Source: an uncultured Peptostreptococcaceae bacterium (GTDB lineage Bacteria; Bacillota; Clostridia; Peptostreptococcales; Anaerovoracaceae). From it: a stretch of DNA of 9,394 nt. The stretch's first letter is position 1. Each line of letters begins with the position of its first letter. Below, one piece after another: positions 1 through 5,784 of the stretch. Made by a program: the position numbers and the translations under genes. The DNA lies in the NCBI GenBank assembly GCA_905236895.1, contig CAJOQI010000043.1, positions 1-9,394 of the forward strand, given 5' to 3'. Below the pieces are notes generated by a model. That model saw only the letters and a program-made list of their open reading frames with translations, was not told where the DNA came from and did no database searches.

Positions 1-565
1 CCGGGAAGAGGATGTTCAGGAAGAGCCTGCTCAAGAGGAAGTAGAAGAGAGCCCTGCAGTTGAAGAAACTCCGGCTCCTGAGACCACATCCTCCGACGAA
101 AGCCAGCCTGAACCTGCACCTGAGCCGGAACCTGAACCTGAACATGAGCCGGAGCCGGAACCTGAACCGGAACCGGAACCTGAACCGGAACCAGCTCCCG
201 CAAGCAATTCCGAAGTAAGCGCTGAAAGATTGGCATTGGTTGAATATGCCAAGCAGTTTATAGGAAATCCATATGTTTGGGGCGGAATAAGCCTTACCAA
301 CGGATGCGACTGTTCGGGCTTTGTTTACAGCGTATTCAATAACTGTGGATATAGCATCAGCCGTTTCTGCGAATACGACGGATTCCCAAGGGTAAGCGCC
401 AGCGAGCTGCAGCCCGGAGATGTATGTGTTTACGGATGCCACTATGCGATCTATATCGGAGACGGCATGGAAATAAGCGCATTCAACCAGACCGCCGGAA
501 TAGTTACCCACCCAATGTATTCAAGCTATAGCGACTTCTTATACGGAGTAAGAATAATAGACTAA
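1..565 (+). CDS. Secreted NlpC/P60 cell-wall hydrolase, C-terminal part (5' end outside window)
   Basis: The reading frame is open from base 2 to a TAA at 563-565, giving about 187 residues; the N-terminus lies upstream of the window. The visible part begins with an acidic Pro/Glu stretch, then a Glu-Pro repeat (about 107-193), then a C-terminal NlpC/P60 domain from about base 230. Family marks are YVWGG, the nucleophile Cys in DCSGF (codon 311-313), LQPGD, and the base His in CHYAIYIG (codon 440-442). NlpC/P60 enzymes are papain-like peptidases that cut peptidoglycan stem peptides, usually at the D-Glu to diamino-acid bond. Twelve residues after the His, where the family normally has His, Asn or Gln, this protein has Ser (codon 476-478). 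The domain also has several extra Cys residues. Secretion is inferred from the family and the linker; no signal peptide is visible. An internal TTG at 230 is not taken as the start, because the frame is open upstream and has linker composition. The family call is firm, the exact specificity unknown. Confidence 0.9.
   Translation, partial: REEDVQEEPAQEEVEESPAVEETPAPETTSSDESQPEPAPEPEPEPEHEPEPEPEPEPEPEPEPAPASNSEVSAERLALVEYAKQFIGNPYVWGGISLTNGCDCSGFVYSVFNNCGYSISRFCEYDGFPRVSASELQPGDVCVYGCHYAIYIGDGMEISAFNQTAGIVTHPMYSSYSDFLYGVRIID
107..193 (+). repeat. Glu-Pro (EP) hexanucleotide repeat linker
   Basis: About a dozen tandem six-base units of the form CC(T/G/A)GA(A/G) encode alternating Pro and Glu, interrupted once by Ala and once by His. 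The units vary at synonymous positions. In the protein this lies just before the NlpC/P60 domain and probably forms an extended, stiff spacer across the cell wall. The opposite strand reads as a Gly-Ser repeat, which is only a shadow of this tract. Confidence 0.85.
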
Positions 566-576
566 GTAATGATGTG

Positions 577-611
577 AAAGAGACCTTTGCCTTAGGGCAA
601 GGGTCTCTTTT
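577..611 (+). terminator. Intrinsic terminator after the NlpC/P60 gene
   Basis: A 15-bp stem (577-591 with 596-610) contains a single G-U wobble and closes a four-base TTAG loop. It starts 11 bases after the stop codon and the descending arm ends in a T run (608-611). The stem is strong but the T run is short. It should separate the hydrolase gene from the ftsE operon. The A run at the start of the ascending arm could give some activity in the other direction. Confidence 0.88.
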
Positions 612-662
612 GAAAGTGTATATAATATATGTTTCTTTTCACATAAAAATCACATTTTTCTA

Positions 663-691
663 TTCCCAAAATGTTAACATTGGTGTATACT
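663..691 (+). promoter_or_regulatory. Predicted sigma-A promoter for the ftsE operon
   Basis: A -35 element TTCCCA (663-668, 4 of 6 to consensus) and a -10 element TATACT (686-691, 5 of 6) are separated by exactly 17 bases. The predicted start of transcription is near 698, about 40 bases before the ftsE ATG. A perfect 12-bp palindrome (670-681) fills most of the spacer. The call rests on matching by eye; another weak TATAAT at 621-626 lacks a usable -35. Confidence 0.6.
670..681. promoter_or_regulatory. Palindrome AATGTTAACATT inside the ftsE promoter spacer, candidate operator
   Basis: The twelve bases are a perfect inverted repeat lying between the predicted -35 and -10 boxes, a classic position for a repressor dimer to block RNA polymerase. 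No specific regulator can be named from sequence. A palindrome of this size in AT-rich DNA can also occur by chance. Confidence 0.4.
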
Positions 692-703
692 ATTTTGAAG
701 GGG

Positions 704-723
704 AATCCATTGATAAATGGATT
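704..723 (+). promoter_or_regulatory. Leader hairpin just upstream of the ftsE ribosome site
   Basis: Arms AATCCATT (704-711) and AATGGATT (716-723) form a perfect 8-bp stem with a GATA tetraloop. It begins a few bases after the predicted transcription start (about 698) and ends two bases before the AGAGGG Shine-Dalgarno sequence (726-731). It could stabilise the 5' end of the mRNA or tune ribosome access. There is no T run, so it does not look like a terminator. Confidence 0.5.
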
Positions 724-737
724 AAAGAGGGATTAGG

Positions 738-1655
738 ATGATAAAGTTTGAGAACGTAACCAAGTACTACAACGATAACGTTGGGCTTGAGAATGCAAAT
801 ATACATATAGGCAAAGGCGACTTTGTTTTCCTAGTCGGTCCAAGTGGTGCAGGTAAGTCCACCTTCATTAAGCTCATAATGAAGGAGATTAGCGCTGACG
901 AGGGCCGTATTATTGTGGACGGAAAAGACATCACCAGGCTTAGCAATCGTGAGATTCCACAGCTTAGAAGAAATGTGGGAATCGTATTCCAGGATTTCCG
1001 TCTCCTCCCCAAGAAAACCGTTTATGAGAATATAGCTTTCGCCCTTGAGGCGGTTCACAGCAGCAAGAAGCTGATTAAATCCAGAGTTCCTGCTGTCCTT
1101 GAAGTTGTGGGGATCAAGGATAAGGCCAAGAAATATCCTGATGAGCTTTCCGCGGGAGAGCAACAAAGGGTTGCAATTGCAAGAGCCATTATTAATAACC
1201 CGGCCCTTCTAATCGCAGATGAGCCTACGGGTAATCTGGATCCCGATACTGCCAAGGATATAATGGACCTTCTTCTAGAAATAAACGAAACGGGAACCAC
1301 CGTAGTAATGGTTACCCACGCCAAGGATATCGTGGACAAAATGCAAAAGAGGGTAGTTGCTATCGAGGCGGGACATATCGTAAGAGACGAATACGGCGAA
1401 TACGGTTATACCGAGACATCTTCGGAAAACGAAGATGGCTCCGTATTCCAGGGAGAGAAGCAACTTAATTCGGGATTGATCTTTGATGATGACGATCCCT
1501 TTACGGAAAACGGAAAACTTCCGGAAGCCCAGGCTGCCCCGAACACCGAGGCTGTAAAGACCGAAGCTGAGGAGAAAATAGAATCCGCCATGGAAGAACT
1601 GACAGAGCTGGCAAAGGAAGCCGAAGAGGCTTTGACAAAGGAAATGGAGGCATAG
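738..1655 (+). CDS. ftsE: Cell division ATP-binding protein FtsE with long acidic C-terminal tail
   Basis: FtsE is the cytoplasmic ATPase of the FtsEX complex, which does not transport a substrate but couples ATP hydrolysis to activation of a peptidoglycan hydrolase outside the cell during division or elongation. The full ABC set is present: Walker A GPSGAGKST (residues 34-42), Q-loop Q85 in VFQDFRLLP, signature LSAGEQQ (137-143), Walker B LLIADE (157-162), D-loop (LDPD) and H-loop H194. The ATG has an AGAGGG site 6 bases upstream. The core ends near residue 220, matching the usual size of about 225. The remaining 85 residues are an extra tail with a DDDD run, then a Glu/Ala/Lys-rich, probably helical end. 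The first gene of a five-gene run, it stops one base before the ftsX ATG. Confidence 0.96.
   Translation: MIKFENVTKYYNDNVGLENANIHIGKGDFVFLVGPSGAGKSTFIKLIMKEISADEGRIIVDGKDITRLSNREIPQLRRNVGIVFQDFRLLPKKTVYENIAFALEAVHSSKKLIKSRVPAVLEVVGIKDKAKKYPDELSAGEQQRVAIARAIINNPALLIADEPTGNLDPDTAKDIMDLLLEINETGTTVVMVTHAKDIVDKMQKRVVAIEAGHIVRDEYGEYGYTETSSENEDGSVFQGEKQLNSGLIFDDDDPFTENGKLPEAQAAPNTEAVKTEAEEKIESAMEELTELAKEAEEALTKEMEA
1398..1652 (+). other. FtsE C-terminal extension (about residues 221-305)
   Basis: After the last conserved ABC strand the frame continues for about 85 residues, rich in Glu, Asp and Ala. The first part is Gly/Tyr/Ser/Asp-rich and probably disordered. The last 30 or so residues (AEEKIESAMEELTELAKEAE and on) look like an acidic amphipathic helix. 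Codon use matches the ABC core and ftsX follows normally, so this is not a frameshift artefact. Its function is unknown; a role in binding a cytoplasmic division partner is a guess. Confidence 0.7.
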
Positions 1656-1656
1656 C

Positions 1657-2538
1657 ATGGGATATAATATCAAGAATGCCTTCATCCAAATCTGGAGAAA
1701 TAAGGGAATGGCCCTGGCTTCTATCCTGGCAATCACAGCCATGATGATGGTCTTCGGACTCTTCCTGATACTTATTCTAAACGTAAATCTCTTCACCGAA
1801 ATGCTGAAGAGCAATTACAATCAGGTGGAATTCTTCTTGGAAGACAGCGTTACCAAGGAGGATGCGGAGCAATTAATAGCCACAATAGAAACCTATGGAG
1901 GCGTTAAGGAATCCACCTATCGCACCAAGGAAGATGCCATGAATATTATGAGAAAGCGCTGGGGCGAAAAGAGCTATCTTCTGGATACTCTGGGAGAAAA
2001 CCCCCTGCCAAGTTCAATTCTCATCACCGTGGATTCCATGGAAGCTGCAAACAATATAACGGTGAAGGCCAAGGAACTTGAGGGAATAGAGGACATAAAA
2101 TACTATAAGGAAATCGAGGAAAAGCTGACCAGATTCTCCAATGTCCTTCAGGCAGGAAGCCTGGCCGTAATCGCATTCATGTTAATAGTTTCCATCATGG
2201 TGGTCGCCAATACCATTAAACTTACGGTAGTGGCAAGAGCCAAGGAAATCGAAATAATGAAGTATATCGGCGCAACCAATTGGTTCGTCAGGGGGCCCTT
2301 CCTGGTAGAGGGAATAATAATCGGAATCATATCCTCCCTCCTGGCGGTTGGCGCAACTTACTTCATCTACAAAGAAGTTATAGCCCTGGTTGGAAAACAG
2401 TTTATGACCATTATGAGTTCGCCCCTTGTGCCGGCGGACTATATGGCAAAGAACCTGATAATAATCTTTGTTGCAATCGGGGTAAGCATAGGAGCTTGTG
2501 GAAGTATAGGATCCATGAGAAAATTCCTGGATGCCTAG
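1657..2538 (+). CDS. ftsX: Cell division protein FtsX, FtsEX membrane subunit
   Basis: FtsX has the FtsX/MacB-type fold with four membrane segments and transmits the state of FtsE to a wall hydrolase outside the cell. Hydrophobic segments lie near residues 19-44, 164-190, 214-238 and 265-283. The large first extracellular loop (about 45-163) is the part known in pneumococcus and mycobacteria to contact the hydrolase. The conserved motif after TM2, EIEIMKYIGATNWFVRGPF (about 197-215), is typical of Firmicute FtsX and lies at the FtsE interface. The length of 293 residues is normal. The start is supported by GGAGG (1646-1650) six bases upstream, inside the end of ftsE, giving a one-base gap and likely translational coupling. 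Confidence 0.96.
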   Translation: MGYNIKNAFIQIWRNKGMALASILAITAMMMVFGLFLILILNVNLFTEMLKSNYNQVEFFLEDSVTKEDAEQLIATIETYGGVKESTYRTKEDAMNIMRKRWGEKSYLLDTLGENPLPSSILITVDSMEAANNITVKAKELEGIEDIKYYKEIEEKLTRFSNVLQAGSLAVIAFMLIVSIMVVANTIKLTVVARAKEIEIMKYIGATNWFVRGPFLVEGIIIGIISSLLAVGATYFIYKEVIALVGKQFMTIMSSPLVPADYMAKNLIIIFVAIGVSIGACGSIGSMRKFLDA

Positions 2539-2543
2539 AAAAG

Positions 2544-2550
2544 AGGGGAG
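2544..2550 (+). promoter_or_regulatory. Ribosome binding site fixing the start of the M23 hydrolase gene
   Basis: AGGGGAG lies 11 bases before the ATG at 2562, just after the ftsX stop. The frame is open much further upstream (to about 2280, inside ftsX), but only the ATG at 2562 combines this site with a signal peptide. Confidence 0.6.
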
Positions 2551-2561
2551 AACTTAGAGAC

Positions 2562-4109
2562 ATGAGACTGAAGAAACTAATAGCGATAGCTTTGATGGCT
2601 GCAATGACCATGACCTTGGCTGTTCCCGTGGTTTTCGCCCAAGGAGGCGAAGAAGGAGACCTGGAAGAGCAGCTTGGTGATGTGGAGCAGATGGCTGCAG
2701 AGGCAGAAGCGGAGAAGCAGGAAATCCTGGATAGCATAGACTACTACCAGAACAGGCTTAAAGACCTGGAGGGAGAAGTAGCCAATACCCAGGAGGCAAT
2801 CGATGCCAAGAATAACGAAATAGATGAACTGACCGAGGACATCAAGGAAGCAAAGCAAAGGGTGTCCGACAGGGAAGAAGGTCTGGGCAACAGAATCAGA
2901 ACCATGTATAAGAATGGCTCTGTCAGTTGGCTTGAGATTATATTGGAATCCCAAAACTTCTCCGAACTTTTAAGCAATATCGATATGCTCCAGAGAATCT
3001 ACGAAAGCGATCAGGAGACCCTGGAAAGATTCGAAGAAGAGCATGAATCTTTAGAGCAGATTCTGGTTGAGCTTGAAGCGGTAGAGAAGGAACTTCAGGC
3101 AGCAAAGGAAGAATTGGTTGAGGAGCAGGTTGTTGCTCAGGAAACCGAAGAGGCCCTGGCTGTGGAAGTTGAGAGAATCGAAGAAAAGATTCAGGAGTTT
3201 GAGGTTCAAGCTGCCAACTTAAGGGCATATATCGTAGAAGAGCAGGCGAGAATGGAAGCAGAGCTTGCTCGCATAAGAGCGGAGCAGGAAGCAGCTGAGA
3301 GAGCAGCCCAGGAAGAGGCTGAAAGGGCAGCAAGAGAAGAAGCGGAAAGAATTGCAAGAGAAGAGGCAGAAAGAAGAGCTCAGGAAGAAGCTGAGCGGGC
3401 TGCCCAGGAAGAAGCTGAAAGACTTGCTCGTGAAGAAAACGAAAGAAGAGCCGCCGAGGCACTGGCTGCCTTAGAGGCGGAAAGACAGGCTCAGGCTGAG
3501 GCTGCAGCGGAAGAGGGAGCCGAAGAAGGCGAAGAAGGAGCCGAGGGAGAAGAGGGAGAAACAGCAGAACTACCCGAAATCACCGAGGCGGATATTCAGT
3601 ACGAAGAAGTAACTGCAGAAGATTATATAGAAGAAGCCCGACAGAATGTAAACGTAGAGGATTACTACGAAGAGCCGGAAGTGGAATATTATGATGGCTA
3701 TACCTACGTAAGTGCGGGAACCGGTAGCGAAGGATTTGTATGGCCCACCAGCGGCCCCATAACCTATTGGTTCGGAGCAAGAGAAGCTCCCGTTTACGGA
3801 GCCTCCACAAACCACGGCGGAATCGATATCGGAGTTGACGAGGGAACACCTATTGTGGCCTCCCGCTCCGGAATAGTAATGATCTCAGACTGGTATTACG
3901 GATACGGCATTGCGGTAGTAATCGCCCACGGTGACGGAATATCAACCATCTACGGTCATAACAGCGCAACCTGCGTAAGCGTAGGGGAATATGTGGAGCA
4001 GGGACAGCTGGTTGCATATAGCGGCAATACGGGAATATCCAGCGGGCCTCACTGCCATTTTGAAATAGTGGTGAACGGGGTTTCCGTAGATCCTATGGGC
4101 TATCTCTAA
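2562..4109 (+). CDS. Secreted PcsB-like coiled-coil protein with C-terminal M23 (LytM) peptidase; likely FtsEX-activated wall hydrolase
   Basis: The protein has 515 residues. Domains in order are: signal peptide (1-26, cleavage likely after VFA); a long coiled coil (about 27-235) with the PcsB-type hinge motif MYKNGSVSWLEIIL...FSELLSNIDML (115-143); an octapeptide repeat AERxAxEE (245-300); an acidic Glu/Gly then Tyr-rich linker (about 301-390); and an M23 metallopeptidase (about 391-515). The zinc ligands of the family are present: H418 and D422 in HxxxD, and HCH at 497-499, with H466 in YGH as the other conserved active-site His. M23 enzymes cut peptidoglycan peptide bridges. In pneumococcus the same coiled coil carries a CHAP domain (PcsB) and needs FtsEX; E. 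coli EnvC pairs FtsEX with a LytM domain that lacks catalytic residues. Here the residues look intact, so a true hydrolase is inferred. The gene directly follows ftsX. The exact bond cut is not visible. Confidence 0.92.
   Translation: MRLKKLIAIALMAAMTMTLAVPVVFAQGGEEGDLEEQLGDVEQMAAEAEAEKQEILDSIDYYQNRLKDLEGEVANTQEAIDAKNNEIDELTEDIKEAKQRVSDREEGLGNRIRTMYKNGSVSWLEIILESQNFSELLSNIDMLQRIYESDQETLERFEEEHESLEQILVELEAVEKELQAAKEELVEEQVVAQETEEALAVEVERIEEKIQEFEVQAANLRAYIVEEQARMEAELARIRAEQEAAERAAQEEAERAAREEAERIAREEAERRAQEEAERAAQEEAERLAREENERRAAEALAALEAERQAQAEAAAEEGAEEGEEGAEGEEGETAELPEITEADIQYEEVTAEDYIEEARQNVNVEDYYEEPEVEYYDGYTYVSAGTGSEGFVWPTSGPITYWFGAREAPVYGASTNHGGIDIGVDEGTPIVASRSGIVMISDWYYGYGIAVVIAHGDGISTIYGHNSATCVSVGEYVEQGQLVAYSGNTGISSGPHCHFEIVVNGVSVDPMGYL
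3294..3461 (+). repeat. Octapeptide repeat AERxAxEE: six exact units plus one degenerate
   Basis: Units of 24 bases start at 3294, 3318, 3342, 3366, 3390 and 3414 and all fit AERxAxEE. A seventh (3438-3461, NERRAAEA) is degenerate. The period is 8 residues rather than the coiled-coil 7. The Glu and Arg spacing favours i to i+4 salt bridges, as in single stable alpha-helices. Units differ at many synonymous positions, suggesting an old array maintained by protein-level selection. Confidence 0.85.
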
Positions 4110-4119
4110 GGTTTTAATA

Positions 4120-5766
4120 ATGGAAGTCCAACTTAAAAGTGCAGTAAAAAGAATACTTGAAAATAGAGGTATCTCCGCGGCGGGCGTCGCGGAGTATCTT
4201 TCCGATACGCCAAAAATAAGTTATGATCCCTTTCTCATGAAAAATATGAATGAGGCCTGTGACGTGATTCTATCCGCTATTGAGGATGGAACCAAGATCT
4301 GCGTCTACGGAGATTACGACACTGACGGAGTAACATCTGTGACGGTTTTAACCGACGTTATAGGAGAGATTGGTGGTGATGTAACATATTATATCCCTTC
4401 GAGGTTTGACGAGGGCTACGGCTTAAATGCGGTGGCTCTGGACAGAATCAAAGAACAGGGATATGGCCTTGTAATTACCGTGGACTGTGGCTGTACCTCG
4501 GTTAAGGAAGTGGAGCATGCCAAATCAATCGGCCTCGATATTATAATCACCGATCACCACGAATTGAAGGAAGAAGTGCCGGACTGCCTGGTAATAGACC
4601 CCAAGCAAAAGGATTGTGAATATCCTTGCAAGTTTTTGGCGGGAGTAGGAGTTGCCTTTAAGGTGGCCCAGGCCCTCTGCACCATAACTGGAATGCCAAA
4701 GAGGGTTTTGACCAGGAATCTTGACATGGTGGGAATAGGAACCATAGGGGATATCGTTCCTCTTTTGGACGAAAACAGAACCCTGGCAAAATTCGGATTA
4801 AGAGCCATTAATATAAGCGAGAGGCCGGGCCTCAGGGCTTTGATAGAAGGAGTCGGTTTTAAGAGAGGAGAAATCGACTCTCAGAGGATTTCCTTTGGAA
4901 TAGTTCCCCATATTAACGCTTCCGGGCGTATGGGAAAGGCTTCCTATGCTGTAAAGCTTATGAAGACTTCCCGGGAAGATAAGGCGGTAGAGCTGGTCAA
5001 TCAGCTCAAGGAATACAATTACGACAGAAAGAGAGTCCAAGGAGATACCGCGGAAAAATGCGAGACCATGGTAACGCCCCAAATGCTGGAGAGAGGAGCC
5101 ATCCTGCTTAAGCTGGAAGACGCCCATGAAGGAGTTATAGGTATCGTCTGCGGCAAACTGAAGGACAATCATAAGATGCCGGTCCTTTTGGTGGCAAAGA
5201 CGGAGGACGGCAATTGGAAGGGCACCGGAAGAAGCGTGGATGGAATAGACATCTTCAAGATTCTTAAAAACAGAGAGAAATTATTCCTAAGATTTGGTGG
5301 ACATGCCGCAGCCTGTGGCTTCACAATAACAGAAGAGAATCTGCCACTTTTGGAGGCCCATCTCTATGACTCCATAGCAAAGCTGAGAGAAGCGGGAGAG
5401 ATTCCGGACCAGTCCCTAAAGGCTGAAATCGACTTGGAGCCTGAAGAGGTATGCTTTGATTTTATCGACGAGCAAAAGCTTATGGAGCCCTTCGGAAAGT
5501 CCAATCCCAAGCCTTTGGTGGGAATAAGGATGAAGTGCTCTGGCATTGCAAGAATGGGCGCTGATGGAAGATTCCTGAGATTTATCGGCAAGCTGGCAAA
5601 CGGAAATACAATAAGGGCCGTGGATTTTAGGAACGGAGACAGAAGCGAAGAAATTATAAGAAGAGCGGAATTTGCGGATGAAGAGGTATATGTGGTAGGT
5701 ATTCTGGAGGAACAACTCTGGAACGGAAACAGATACCTTCAGATAAACATAAACCATGTTGAATAA
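4120..5766 (+). CDS. recJ: Single-stranded-DNA-specific 5'-3' exonuclease RecJ
   Basis: RecJ degrades single-stranded DNA 5' to 3' in recombination, mismatch and base-excision repair; it is cytoplasmic and uses Mn/Mg. DHH-family motifs appear in order: DYDTDG (65-70), VDCG with D122, TDHHE (144-148), GDIVPL with D211, and the RecJ motif INASGRMG (265-272). The DHHA1 domain shows GGHAAACG (393-400), and a C-terminal OB-like region follows (about 430-548). The length of 548 is near E. coli RecJ (577) and much shorter than the B. subtilis form. The ATG lies 10 bases after the M23 stop with a modest TAAGG site (4107-4111) overlapping that stop, so it is probably cotranscribed and possibly coupled. 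Its presence in a cell-wall operon is unexplained. Confidence 0.95.
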   Translation: MEVQLKSAVKRILENRGISAAGVAEYLSDTPKISYDPFLMKNMNEACDVILSAIEDGTKICVYGDYDTDGVTSVTVLTDVIGEIGGDVTYYIPSRFDEGYGLNAVALDRIKEQGYGLVITVDCGCTSVKEVEHAKSIGLDIIITDHHELKEEVPDCLVIDPKQKDCEYPCKFLAGVGVAFKVAQALCTITGMPKRVLTRNLDMVGIGTIGDIVPLLDENRTLAKFGLRAINISERPGLRALIEGVGFKRGEIDSQRISFGIVPHINASGRMGKASYAVKLMKTSREDKAVELVNQLKEYNYDRKRVQGDTAEKCETMVTPQMLERGAILLKLEDAHEGVIGIVCGKLKDNHKMPVLLVAKTEDGNWKGTGRSVDGIDIFKILKNREKLFLRFGGHAAACGFTITEENLPLLEAHLYDSIAKLREAGEIPDQSLKAEIDLEPEEVCFDFIDEQKLMEPFGKSNPKPLVGIRMKCSGIARMGADGRFLRFIGKLANGNTIRAVDFRNGDRSEEIIRRAEFADEEVYVVGILEEQLWNGNRYLQININHVE

Positions 5767-5784
5767 GGTGGTAGAGACAAACCT

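Noticed and set aside
230..232. TTG at 230 as start of a short NlpC/P60 protein
   Set aside because: The frame is open to the left edge with secreted-protein linker composition, so the gene starts upstream of the window.
31..300. Gly-Ser repeat open frame on the - strand
   Set aside because: It is the antisense reading of the Glu-Pro hexanucleotide tract.
621..626. TATAAT as an alternative ftsE promoter -10
   Set aside because: There is no acceptable -35 at 16-18 bases upstream, and it lies immediately after the terminator.
1275..1814. 179-codon open frame on the - strand across the ftsE/ftsX junction
   Set aside because: It is a shadow of two certain genes, with low-complexity hydrophobic content and no ribosome site.
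2280..2561. Upstream extension of the M23 hydrolase frame into ftsX (open frame from 2280)
   Set aside because: It overlaps ftsX by more than 250 bases, has no signal-like or conserved sequence, and the ATG at 2562 has a ribosome site plus a clear signal peptide.
2938..3462. 174-codon Leu/Pro-rich open frame on the - strand
   Set aside because: It is antisense to the Glu/Arg/Ala repeats; GAA, GAG, GCA and AGA codons leave no stops in the reverse frame. It has no start context or domain.
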